A stretch of DNA of 64,000 nucleotides from Maricaulis parjimensis. Lineage in GTDB: Bacteria > Pseudomonadota > Alphaproteobacteria > Caulobacterales > Maricaulaceae. A program made the position numbers and the translations under genes. Position 1 is the first letter of the stretch, and every line of letters starts with the position of its first letter. Of the stretch, positions 53,072 to 61,372 are shown piece by piece. The stretch spans positions 242,354 to 306,353 of the forward strand of contig NZ_JADOTT010000002.1 in the NCBI RefSeq assembly GCF_016817355.1, read 5' to 3'. Below the pieces are notes generated by a model. It was not told where the DNA came from. It did no database searches and worked only from the letters and a program-made list of their open reading frames with translations.

Positions 53072-53074
53072 CCC

Positions 53075-54580
53075 ATGATGCCGCGCACAATTCTAATAAG
53101 CCTTTTTGTAATGTGGCTAGTCGCGCCAGTTGCAGCGCTATTTGTATTTGATCGAAACGAATATTTGGGCAATAGGGCGGTTCCTTCAATTGAAAATGCG
53201 TTGGGCGAATTTCAATCGTTTGAACTGTCCGCCTTTTCACGACTTTCTGATGCTGTGTTAGACCGTTCTATTGTTACTTCTCGCGCTATTACGGTGCGCA
53301 ATTCGATCTCGTTCTATTTGCTTAGGCATGTCGATACGCCCGATTTGATATCCGGCTCAGACGGATGGCTCTACTATAAGCCACAGTTTACATTCCCTAA
53401 TTGTGAAGCTGGAAGTTATGACCGCTCATTCATTATAGCTGCGAATGCTGCTGCCGTTTATGAAGCCATGGCAGATACGGTGGATATGAGTGTCTACTAT
53501 TCGGTTTCGCCTAATAAAAGTCGCGTTCAGAGTGAGGGGGTGGATCGTCGCGTCAATTATTATGCTGGGTGCCATTTCCAAAATGTAGAAGTGCTACAGG
53601 GTGTATTCGAAGATAGGCTGCCTTCGTTGATTGATCATGGGCGAGTGATGCTGGGGGGCGATGGTAGCGGCGAGCAATTCTATTTTCGTAACAATACCCA
53701 TTGGAATCTTTTGGGCTACACTCTAGCAATGATTCAAATGAAGAGTGTAATTGAGGAGGGTGGTGATCCGATTGTAAATGGCAATATATTGTTATCGGAT
53801 AGTTTTGATGAAAACCGGCTTATGAGTACTACTCAGAGCATGCTTTCTATTTCTCACTACGAGCGTGGTCCTGTGCCCGCGTCCGACCCATTCTTTGACG
53901 ATGAAAGCCGATGGCCGATTGCGTATGAAGGATCAGCGCTAGTTGTGCATGACTCGTTTTATGCATTTTACCCATTCACTGGCACTGTCTTTGGAGATCA
54001 AGCTGACATTGTATTCCAGAATGTCCCATCACAACGAAGCCGAATAATTCCTGCTCTTTCCCGTTCCCCAAATCTGGTGGTTTTTAATTCCGTAGAACGC
54101 TCCATGATACGGCGTTTTTCTGGAGACTGGGGCGCCCATGGAGACTTCTTTGGGCCTGTACTAGGGCGTGTCCAAGAACGCGCTCGCAGCGATTGTGCAT
54201 TTGATGCCCCCACTAGGGTGCCAATGAGCGCCTTAAGTAGTGGGGTGACATTGGATGAGCGAGATTTGGTGGTCTCAAGAAGCGATGGAGAGCTGCGTCT
54301 TAACCTTCCTGTTTCGGACCAACCGGTTTGTTTGCGGTTAGACTTCAACGCTCCGTCAGCATTCCGCATTCGATTTATCTTGCCTCCGTTGCAAGGCCAG
54401 TCGAACGTTCCTCGATTTGAAATTGGTCGGTACTTCGAGGTTGAGGCGGCGAGTGGTCATAATGATATCCGTCTCCTTTTGCCGCGTTCTTTGGGGTATC
54501 CTCAGCTTAGAATTCGCCTTGCGGCTGAGCAGGGGGACGTATTGTCGAATTTTGAAGTTTATACGGCTACGCTTCATTAA
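53075..54580 (+). CDS. AlgX/AlgJ-like SGNH-type acetyltransferase
   Basis: A 501-residue protein with a signal anchor (ILISLFVMWLVAPVAALFVF). Residues about 90-300 match the AlgX/AlgJ SGNH-like domain: SGSDGWLYYKPQF, FYFRNNTHWNLLGY (His209) and LVVHDSFYAF (Ser294). It presumably receives acetyl groups from the MBOAT partner and O-acetylates polysaccharide in the periplasm. The D-x-H-W motif reads N207-T-H-W here, an Asp-to-Asn change at a catalytic position. The C-terminal 150 residues may be a carbohydrate-binding domain. Low GC like its neighbour. Confidence 0.85.
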   Translation: MMPRTILISLFVMWLVAPVAALFVFDRNEYLGNRAVPSIENALGEFQSFELSAFSRLSDAVLDRSIVTSRAITVRNSISFYLLRHVDTPDLISGSDGWLYYKPQFTFPNCEAGSYDRSFIIAANAAAVYEAMADTVDMSVYYSVSPNKSRVQSEGVDRRVNYYAGCHFQNVEVLQGVFEDRLPSLIDHGRVMLGGDGSGEQFYFRNNTHWNLLGYTLAMIQMKSVIEEGGDPIVNGNILLSDSFDENRLMSTTQSMLSISHYERGPVPASDPFFDDESRWPIAYEGSALVVHDSFYAFYPFTGTVFGDQADIVFQNVPSQRSRIIPALSRSPNLVVFNSVERSMIRRFSGDWGAHGDFFGPVLGRVQERARSDCAFDAPTRVPMSALSSGVTLDERDLVVSRSDGELRLNLPVSDQPVCLRLDFNAPSAFRIRFILPPLQGQSNVPRFEIGRYFEVEAASGHNDIRLLLPRSLGYPQLRIRLAAEQGDVLSNFEVYTATLH

Positions 54581-54714
54581 TGCGAAAGGGAGTGGTGGGG
54601 CTCAGCGAAGTCTGGCAAGCCAGTTCCGGTTCATTTGGCGACCTATCAAGAATACAAAGTTTCAGCATAGCTTGCGCTCTGTGATTGCCAGTTTCAAAGA
54701 GGGGCGAGCTAGTG

Positions 54715-54761
54715 TTGACGACCTTTCAGGTTTGACATACCCACGCCGGCGGAGGTGCAAT
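54715..54761 (+). promoter_or_regulatory. Possible promoter of the tRNA-Leu gene
   Basis: Two -35-like hexamers precede the tRNA: TTGACG at 54715-54720 and TTGACA at 54732-54737. The second is followed after 18 bases by TGCAAT (54756-54761), the first after 13 bases by GACATACC. Either would place the start just before the tRNA. The evidence is weak. Confidence 0.35.
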
Positions 54762-54772
54762 CCTCACTGTTG

Positions 54773-54857
54773 GCCCCTGTGGCGGAATTGGTAGACGCGA
54801 CGGATTCAAAATCCGTTTCCGCAAGGAGTGTCAGTTCGAGTCTGACCAGGGGCACCA
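54773..54857 (+). tRNA. tRNA-Leu (anticodon CAA)
   Basis: Acceptor stem GCCCCTG pairs with CAGGGGC; the anticodon stem ACGGA/TCCGT holds the loop TTCAAAA, giving anticodon CAA. A long variable arm (TTCCGCAAGGAGTG), typical of leucine tRNAs, and a T arm TCAGTTCGAGTCTGA follow. CCA is encoded. It reads UUG codons. It lies just right of the low-GC region. Confidence 0.95.
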
Positions 54858-54982
54858 TTTTTGATCTCACGGCAGTTCGCTGCGCGAACGCCTCCGATGG
54901 GGCGGCGCATGGGCGCCGGCGCACGGTCGTGCTTGCGGGCCTGTGGCCCGGTGTGAGTTGGAGATCACAGGGCTGGGATCAT

Positions 54983-55036
54983 CCTCGCCCTTGATGGGCG
55001 AGGGGGACCGCTGCGCCAGCAGCGGTGGAGTGGGTG
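54983..55036 (+). repeat. Two-hairpin interspersed repeat, copy 3
   Basis: Hairpin CCTCGCCC-TTGAT-GGGCGAGG (54983-55003), then GGGA and the second hairpin CCGCTGC-GCCA-GCAGCGG (55008-55025), then TGGAGTGGGTGA. It is the same element as copy 1 at 42212, with paired changes in the second stem. It lies in the 291-base space between the tRNA and the DUF417 gene. Confidence 0.85.
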
Positions 55037-55148
55037 ATCAACTCTCAAAGCCGTCACGATTTTTTGCCGTCTCGCGGCCTCGTCAGCGCCATGATGGAGT
55101 GTTAGCCTCCGGCCTGGCTGACGTGTGGGGCGTCAAGGGAGGCCGGTC

Positions 55149-56039
55149 TTGCTGACACCCGGTAGTGCGCTCGTATTTGCGCGGTTTGCAATGGCAGTCA
55201 TGTTCGCCTGGTTCGGCGTGATGAATTTCACGCCGGTCGGGACGGGCATCACCGAATCCTGGCTGAGTAATCACGCCTTTCTGTCCGGTGTGGCGAACCA
55301 GTCCGCTTCTGCCGCGCGGGCGCTGGGTATCTACCAGCTCGTCGCCGCCGCCCTGATCGCCGCGCCCCTGCCGGGCGCGGGTTTGCGCCGGATCGGTTTC
55401 GGCATGTTCGGGCTCTACGCCGCGATCGCCCTGACCCTGATGCTGACCAATCCGGTCTGGCTGGAAGCCGAGGGCGGTTTCCCGGCCATCGGATCGGGCC
55501 AGGGCATCCTGAAATACATCGCCATGCTGGGCCTGGCCCTGTGGGCCGGGAGTTTCGAGAATTCCCGCATGTTCTCCAGCCGCTATTCGGACATGCGCCT
55601 ATGGAGCCAGCCGGTCATGTGGGCCGGGCTGTTCCTGGTCCTGTTGTGGATTGGCGGGATGAAGTTCACCGCGTCCGAAGCCGCCGGGATCGAACCGCTG
55701 GTGACGACCCATCTCATCTTCTCCTGGATGACGCCGCTGATGGGGCTGCAGAACACCTCCTATGTGATCGGCGTGATCGAACTGGTCACGGCCCTGGCGC
55801 TGACTGGATTCTGGTTCCATCGCGGGGCCTATCGGGCCGGGCTTTTCCTGTCCGCGATCACCTTCGTCCTGACGCTGAGCTTCCTGGTCAGTTTTTCCGG
55901 CAGCTGGTCGGCGGATCTGGGCGGTTTCCCGGCCCTGGGCCGCAGCGGGCATTTCCTGCTCAAGGATTTGCCGCTCCTGGCGGTGGTTCTGGCCCTGTGG
56001 GCGGAGACCGGTCCGGAGGGCACGCGGCGCGGACGTTGA
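55149..56039 (+). CDS. DUF417 (YkgB/RclC-like) membrane protein with two related halves
   Basis: A 296-residue protein with about eight helices. The second half (VMWAGLFLVLLWIGGMKFTASEAAGIEPLVTTH) matches YkgB/RclC, and the first half (FAMAVMFAWFGVMNFTPVGTGITESWLSNHAF) looks like a diverged copy of the same motif. RclC is part of the reactive-chlorine response in E. coli. Start is probably TTG at 55149 with AAGGGAGG six bases upstream; a GTG at 55125 is in frame but has no such site. Confidence 0.8.
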   Translation: MLTPGSALVFARFAMAVMFAWFGVMNFTPVGTGITESWLSNHAFLSGVANQSASAARALGIYQLVAAALIAAPLPGAGLRRIGFGMFGLYAAIALTLMLTNPVWLEAEGGFPAIGSGQGILKYIAMLGLALWAGSFENSRMFSSRYSDMRLWSQPVMWAGLFLVLLWIGGMKFTASEAAGIEPLVTTHLIFSWMTPLMGLQNTSYVIGVIELVTALALTGFWFHRGAYRAGLFLSAITFVLTLSFLVSFSGSWSADLGGFPALGRSGHFLLKDLPLLAVVLALWAETGPEGTRRGR

Positions 56040-56104
56040 CGCGCAAAATGCCGGACATGTTCTGAAACACTCATAACACTTCCCGTGAACCCGACCGCAT
56101 TCGC

Positions 56105-56129
56105 TTGACCAGACAGGGCGTCTACCTAC
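56105..56129 (+). promoter_or_regulatory. Likely promoter of the acyl-CoA synthetase gene
   Basis: TTGACC (56105-56110) followed by ten bases and TCTACCTAC fits the Caulobacter-type short-spaced housekeeping promoter. The start codon is 29 bases further. The match is moderate. Confidence 0.4.
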
Positions 56130-56157
56130 AGTTCCCGCCAAAATCGGGAGGTCATTG

Positions 56158-57951
56158 ATGGGTCTGTTCACCGCGCTTCAGCGCGAGTTTGACTATGTGA
56201 GCGGCATGCTGCGCGTGTTCAGCGCTGTGAAGAAGGTGGGCGCCGGCTCCGGTGTCCGTGTGCCGGACCATATCGAGACCACGATTGACCGTTTCCCCGA
56301 CAATCCAATGGCCCTGCTGGATGAGGGCGAGATTTCCTACCGGGAGTTCGAGGCCTATGCGAACCGGGTGGCCCATTGGGCGCTGGCGCAAGGGCTGACG
56401 CGCGGCGATACGGTCGCGCTCTTCATGGGAAATCGCTGGGAATACATCGCGATCTGGTTCGGCCTGTCCAAGATCGGCGTGGTGACGGCCCTGCTGAACA
56501 ATCAGCTCTCCGGCCATTCCCTGACGCATTGTCTCAATATCGGCGAGGCCAAGCACATCATCCTGGAAGGTGTGTTGGGCGAGGCTTTCGACAGTGCCCG
56601 GGCCTGTGAGCTCAATCCGATGGGCGCCTGGGTGCTGGATGGCGAACTGGACGGCGCGGAGGATTTCGGCGCGGCGCTGGCGGCCCAGTCCGACGCGCGG
56701 CCGGACCGGTCGGTGCGGGCCGAGGTGAAGCCGGAGGATCCGGCACTGAAAATGTTCACCTCCGGCACGACCGGCCTGCCCAAGGCGGCGGTCATGACGC
56801 ATATCCGCACGCTCTATTATCTCAACATCTTCGCCCTCGTTGCGAAGTGCCAACCCAGTGACCGCATGCTGATGGTGCTGCCGCTCTATCATGCGACCGG
56901 CGGTCTGTGCGGGGTGGGCTGCGCGATCTCCTTTGGCGGCGCGCTGATCATCCGGCCGCGTTTCTCCGCGTCCAGTTTCTGGCCGGACGTGCAGCGCTTC
57001 AAGGCGACCATGTTCATGTATGTCGGCGAGCTGTGCCGCTTCCTGGTCAATTCCGAGCCGAGTGCGGCCGAGCAGAACCACACCGTGCGCTGTGCCATCG
57101 GCAATGGCATGCGCCGCGATGTCTGGGAGGCCTTCCAGGCGCGTTTCCACCTGCCGCAGATCGTCGAATTCTATGGCTCCACCGAAGGCAATGTCGGCCT
57201 GGTCAATACGGCAAACATGCCGGGTGCTGTCGGTCGTGTGCCGGGCTATCTCAAGAACCGGTTCAATATCGACCTCGTGAAGTTCGACATGGACGCCGAA
57301 ATGCCGCTGCGCGGGGCGGACGGGTTCTGCGTGGCGTGCCAGCCGGGCGAGGTGGGTGAGGCGATCGGCCGGATCGATCCGGAGGATGCCCGTTTCCGCT
57401 TTGACGGCTATGGCTCCAAGGAAGACACGGAAAAGAAGATCCTGCGCGACGTCTATGAAAAGGGCGATGCCTGGTTCCGTACCGGCGATCTCATGTCGCG
57501 CGACAAGCTGGGCTATTATTATTTCATCGACCGGGTCGGCGACACGTATCGCTGGAAGTCGGAGAATGTCGCCACGGGTGAGGTGGCCGAGGCCTTCACC
57601 TTTGACGGGATCGAACAGGCCAATGTCTATGGCGTCGAGGTGAAGGGGCATTCCGGCCGTGCCGGCATGGCAGCCTTGGTCACCGGCGACCAGCCGCTCG
57701 ACCTGGCGGCTCTGCACGCCCATGTTCATGCCAATCTGCCCGCCTATGCCCGCCCGCTCTTCCTGCGCCTGCAGGAGCAGACGGATACGACGGGAACCTT
57801 CAAGTTCCGCAAGGTCGATTTGGTGAAGGAAGGCTTTGATCCGGCGAAGATCAGCGACCGCATCCTGTTCGATCATCCGACCGAGAACGCCTATGTTCCG
57901 CTCACGCCAGAGCTTTACGCGGCGATCCTCTCGGGCGAACTTAGGGTATGA
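56158..57951 (+). CDS. Long-chain acyl-CoA synthetase of the FATP type
   Basis: A 597-residue AMP-forming enzyme. The P-loop motif FTSGTTGLPKAAVMTH, FYGSTEGNVGLVN and TGDLMSRDKLGYYYFIDRVGDTYRWKSENVATGEV (in part) cover the A3, A5 and A8 motifs. The N-terminal region and the motif spacing fit FATP/very-long-chain acyl-CoA synthetases (FadD6-like). It activates long-chain fatty acids. The ATG at 56158 has GGGAGG eight bases upstream. It overlaps the next gene by four bases. Confidence 0.92.
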   Translation: MGLFTALQREFDYVSGMLRVFSAVKKVGAGSGVRVPDHIETTIDRFPDNPMALLDEGEISYREFEAYANRVAHWALAQGLTRGDTVALFMGNRWEYIAIWFGLSKIGVVTALLNNQLSGHSLTHCLNIGEAKHIILEGVLGEAFDSARACELNPMGAWVLDGELDGAEDFGAALAAQSDARPDRSVRAEVKPEDPALKMFTSGTTGLPKAAVMTHIRTLYYLNIFALVAKCQPSDRMLMVLPLYHATGGLCGVGCAISFGGALIIRPRFSASSFWPDVQRFKATMFMYVGELCRFLVNSEPSAAEQNHTVRCAIGNGMRRDVWEAFQARFHLPQIVEFYGSTEGNVGLVNTANMPGAVGRVPGYLKNRFNIDLVKFDMDAEMPLRGADGFCVACQPGEVGEAIGRIDPEDARFRFDGYGSKEDTEKKILRDVYEKGDAWFRTGDLMSRDKLGYYYFIDRVGDTYRWKSENVATGEVAEAFTFDGIEQANVYGVEVKGHSGRAGMAALVTGDQPLDLAALHAHVHANLPAYARPLFLRLQEQTDTTGTFKFRKVDLVKEGFDPAKISDRILFDHPTENAYVPLTPELYAAILSGELRV

Positions 57952-58541
57952 CCCCAACCCCGATTACCGCAGACGACATTCTCGCCTTCTGGTTTGACGA
58001 GATCGAACCGAAACACTGGTACCAGGCCTCGCACGAATTCGATGCCATGGTGCGGCGGCGCTTTGGCAAGACGATCGAGGCCGAGGCGCGGCGCTACAAG
58101 GAAGGCGACCATCCCTGGCTGGCAACAGCGCAGGGGTCCTTGGCCCTGATCCTGCTTTTCGACCAGTTCTCGCGCAATGTCTGGCGCGGCTCGAATGTCG
58201 CCTTTTCATGCGATCCGCTGGCGTTGGACGTGGCCCGCACCTTGATCGAGCGCGGGCTGGACTGGGCGATCCCGGACGAACACCGGGCCTTCGTCTACAT
58301 GCCCTTCATGCATTCCGAAGACCTGACCGACCAGGAGCTCTGTGTCACCTATGCGGAAGAACGTCTCAGCGATCCGTCGACAGCGCGCCATGCCCGGCTG
58401 CACCGCGACGTAATCGTGCGCTTCGGGCGCTTCCCATACCGCAACCAGGCGCTGGGGCGTGAGAGCACGGAGGGCGAGCGCGTCTATCTGGAAAGCGGCG
58501 GGTATGCACCCGGTCAAATCGAGTCGGCAAAATCGTCCTGA
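57948..58541 (+). CDS. DUF924 family protein
   Basis: A 197-residue soluble protein with ADDILAFWFDEIEPKHWYQASHEFDAMVRRRFG in fragments, LALILLFDQFSRNVWRGSNVAFSCDPLAL and FVYMPFMHSEDL, the marks of DUF924. The function of the family is not known. It is coupled to the acyl-CoA synthetase gene by a four-base overlap. A gap of 131 bases with no gene follows. Confidence 0.9.
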   Translation: MTPTPITADDILAFWFDEIEPKHWYQASHEFDAMVRRRFGKTIEAEARRYKEGDHPWLATAQGSLALILLFDQFSRNVWRGSNVAFSCDPLALDVARTLIERGLDWAIPDEHRAFVYMPFMHSEDLTDQELCVTYAEERLSDPSTARHARLHRDVIVRFGRFPYRNQALGRESTEGERVYLESGGYAPGQIESAKSS

Positions 58542-58672
58542 TGGCAGGAATGACTCGGTGGTCGCAGGCTGTGGATAAATTCAAACCATTGAAATAGCGA
58601 AATGAAATGGCGTGACCATCTGGCCTGCGCCTTGCTCCTGATGGGACACGACACCACCGGAGCCCGAATTTC

Positions 58673-58897
58673 ATGACCCCTCGCGTCCACATCACCGTTG
58701 AAGACATCCGCCAGATCGCCTGGACCATGGTGGACCTGCACGGGGCTCAGGCCATCGGCTATGCCGATGAAGCCGTCACTGATCTGGACAATCAGGGCCA
58801 ACCGGAAAGCGCCGATGCCTGGCGCGCCCTCCGCGCCGTCATGGAAGACGCCCTTGCCGGTCGCCTCGAGCGCGAAGGCTCGATCACGGTGCACTGA
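58673..58897 (+). CDS. Small hypothetical protein, 74 residues
   Basis: MTPRVHITVEDIRQIAWTMV begins a soluble protein with an N-terminal segment that looks like a short DNA-binding or scaffold helix pair (VEDIRQIAWTMVDLHGAQAIGYADEAV). No motif is recognised. GGAG lies about ten bases upstream of the ATG. Composition is normal, so it is likely real. Possibly part of a small local transcription unit with the hydrolase gene 63 bases later. Confidence 0.65.
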   Translation: MTPRVHITVEDIRQIAWTMVDLHGAQAIGYADEAVTDLDNQGQPESADAWRALRAVMEDALAGRLEREGSITVH

Positions 58898-58960
58898 TCA
58901 CGCTGCACTGCGACACCATTTCCATTGCGCCCGGCAGAGGCTGTGCTAACGCTCGCCGTC

Positions 58961-59881
58961 ATGGAAACCTGGCCCACCACACTCTCCAAATTCGGTCTGG
59001 ATGACCCGTTCGAACCGGCGCGGGCGGCGCCGCGCATGCGCAAGGCGCTGCGCGATGCGACGCCCTTCATGGATGTGAAGCCGCCGGCGCTGGAGCGGAT
59101 CGAGGACCTGACCGTGCCGGGCGCGGCGGGCGACATTCCGGCCCGGCTCTATGTGCCCTTCGGCTCGGTGACACCGGCCCCGACCTGTCTTTTCATGCAT
59201 GGTGGTGGCTATGTGGTCGGGGATATCGAAACGCATGACCGGCTGTGCCAGCGCCTGGCGGCGCATGGCGGCGTGCGTGTGCTGGCAATCGATTACCGCC
59301 TGGCTCCGGAACATGCTTTTCCGGCCGCGACCGATGATTGCCAGGCCGTGTTCGACTGGCTGGTCAGTGAGGCGGGACTGGAACGGATCGGTGCCGATCC
59401 GGCGCGCATCGCTGTGGCGGGTGACAGTGCCGGTGGCGGGCTGGCCGCCATGCTGGGCCAGACGCGCCGCGCCGCGATCAAATTCCAGCTGCTGATCTAT
59501 CCGCTCCTGCAATTGGTGGAGCGCCGCAAGCCGAAGCCGAAAGTGCTCGAGGGCCATATCCTGGCGAATTTCACGCTGGACCAGGTGGCGCGCGCCTATC
59601 TCACCGATCTGGACCAGGCGCATGATACGCGTGTCTCGCCGCTGCTGGAGAATGATCTGGCCGGTCTGCCGCCGGCCCATATCTTCGCCGCTGAACTGGA
59701 TCCGCTGCTGGATGAGGGCCAGGCCTATCGCGACCGCCTTCACGCGCATGGCATTCCCGTCGGCTACACGCTGGGCAAGGCGCTGCCGCACGGCTATGCG
59801 AATCTGACCGCCATCCTGCCGGGGACGAAAACCCTGATCGACCAGATGGCAATTGCGCTGGGTGACGGGCTGCGCGGCTGA
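58961..59881 (+). CDS. Alpha/beta hydrolase (HSL/esterase family)
   Basis: A 306-residue enzyme of the hormone-sensitive lipase type. The oxyanion-hole motif is HGGGYVVGD; the nucleophile elbow is GDSAGGG; the catalytic Asp lies in AELDPLLDEG and His in LPHGYANL. It should hydrolyse short acyl esters. I use the ATG at 58961; a TTG at 58925 is in frame. No signal peptide. Confidence 0.9.
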   Translation: METWPTTLSKFGLDDPFEPARAAPRMRKALRDATPFMDVKPPALERIEDLTVPGAAGDIPARLYVPFGSVTPAPTCLFMHGGGYVVGDIETHDRLCQRLAAHGGVRVLAIDYRLAPEHAFPAATDDCQAVFDWLVSEAGLERIGADPARIAVAGDSAGGGLAAMLGQTRRAAIKFQLLIYPLLQLVERRKPKPKVLEGHILANFTLDQVARAYLTDLDQAHDTRVSPLLENDLAGLPPAHIFAAELDPLLDEGQAYRDRLHAHGIPVGYTLGKALPHGYANLTAILPGTKTLIDQMAIALGDGLRG

Positions 59882-59920
59882 GGGTTTGCAATCCACCTGC
59901 GAAACGCCTAGCTCCGCAGG

Positions 59921-61372
59921 ATGAGTATTTCTTCGCACTACCGTCCCGATCCGCAGTTTGAAACCCTCGGCGCCGATTTCTCGGACCCGGTCGATCCGGC
60001 GGATTTCCCCGCGGCCACGCCACGCTTCTGGAATGAGCGCTGGGCGGACGAGATCGGTCTGGGGGAGTTGGATGCAGCCCAGCGCGAGGCGCATTTCTGC
60101 CGCTTCCAGCCCTTGCCGGACAATCAGGCCCAACCCCGGGCGATGCGCTATCACGGCCATCAATTCCGCACCTATAATCCTGAATTGGGGGATGGACGCG
60201 GTTTCCTGTTCGCCCAGCAGCGGGACCGGTCCGGCCGCCTGCTTGATCTGGCGACCAAGGGCTCCGGCCAGACGCCCTGGTCGCGCGGCGGGGATGGCCG
60301 TCTGACCCTGAAGGGGGCGGTGCGGGAAATCCTGGCGGCGGAAATGCTGGAAGCGCGCGGCGTCTACACGTCCAAGGCCTTTGCCGTCTATGAGACCGGT
60401 GAGGCATTGGCGCGCAATGACGAACCTTCTCCGACACGCTCGGCCGTTCTGACACGGCTGGGGCATTCCCATGTCCGCTTCGGCACTTTCCAGCGCCATG
60501 CCTATGAAGGCGCGCCGGAACGGATCGATGCGCTGGTCGATCATGCCATCGCGAATTACTACCCGTCCCTGACAGGGGCCGAGGATCGTCCGGCGGCTTT
60601 GCTGGACGCGGTGATCGGTGCGAGTGCGCGCATGGCGGCGGGCTGGATGGCGGCCGGCTTTGTCCATGGCGTCCTCAATACGGACAATCTCAACATCACC
60701 GGCGAGAGCTTCGATTATGGGCCCTGGCGCTTCATGGACCGGTATCAGCCCGGTTTCACGGCCGCCTATTTCGACCATTCCGGTCTCTACTGTTTTGCCC
60801 GGCAGCCCGAAGCGGTGTTCTGGAACCTGCAGCAATTGGCCGGCGCGCTCGCTGTGTCAGGGGACAGGCTTTCCCTGGAAGCCGCGCTGGGGACATTCCC
60901 CGCCGTCTATCGCCTGGCCCTGCTGGATGCCTTCATGGCGCGTTTCGGCGTGGCCCCGGCCGGGCAAGAACTCGATGAAGCTCTGGTCCGCGCCTTCCTC
61001 GCCTTCATGGAAGCGGCACCGGTCAGCTGGGAAGGCGTGATCTTCGACTGGTTTGGCGGCGAAACCTCCCGAGAGCGGGCGATGGCCGGGCCGCGGCGCG
61101 AACACTATGCCGGTGAAGCCTTCGACGCCTGGCAGGCGGTCCTTTCAGCGCATACGCCCGAGCGTCCGGAAAGGCTGGCGCATCCGGCCTTCACCCGCGA
61201 GGAACCGGTCGATCTGGTGATCGAAGCCGTCGAGGCGATCTGGGACCGCATCGCCGAAGAGGATGACTGGTCCGCCCTGGAGACCGTGATCGCCGATATC
61301 CGCGGCATGGGCGATGCCTATGGTCTGGGCCACGGGCGTGCGGGTTTCCTGTCAGACGATCAGCCGGACTAA
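59921..61372 (+). CDS. selO: Protein adenylyltransferase SelO
   Basis: A 483-residue pseudokinase-type AMPylase. Motifs YHGHQFRTYNPELGDGRGF, ATKGSGQTPWSRGGDGRLTLKGAVRE (in part) and VHGVLNTDNLNITGESFDYGPWRFMD identify SelO (YdiU), which transfers AMP to protein hydroxyls in redox regulation. The conserved Asp/Asn of the active site are in NTDNLNITGESFD. The bacterial form has no selenocysteine. Its stop overlaps the convergent amidase by four bases. Confidence 0.94.
   Translation: MSISSHYRPDPQFETLGADFSDPVDPADFPAATPRFWNERWADEIGLGELDAAQREAHFCRFQPLPDNQAQPRAMRYHGHQFRTYNPELGDGRGFLFAQQRDRSGRLLDLATKGSGQTPWSRGGDGRLTLKGAVREILAAEMLEARGVYTSKAFAVYETGEALARNDEPSPTRSAVLTRLGHSHVRFGTFQRHAYEGAPERIDALVDHAIANYYPSLTGAEDRPAALLDAVIGASARMAAGWMAAGFVHGVLNTDNLNITGESFDYGPWRFMDRYQPGFTAAYFDHSGLYCFARQPEAVFWNLQQLAGALAVSGDRLSLEAALGTFPAVYRLALLDAFMARFGVAPAGQELDEALVRAFLAFMEAAPVSWEGVIFDWFGGETSRERAMAGPRREHYAGEAFDAWQAVLSAHTPERPERLAHPAFTREEPVDLVIEAVEAIWDRIAEEDDWSALETVIADIRGMGDAYGLGHGRAGFLSDDQPD

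Noticed and set aside
54417-54794. A 125-residue open frame overlapping the AlgX-like gene end and reaching the tRNA
   Set aside because: It overlaps a recognised gene in another frame and runs into the tRNA; no binding site.
56152-57957. A 601-residue minus-strand frame opposite the acyl-CoA synthetase
   Set aside because: Shadow of a recognised enzyme; no leader or domain.
58946-60835. A 629-residue minus-strand frame opposite the hydrolase and selO
   Set aside because: Spans two recognised genes and their intergenic space without a binding site.
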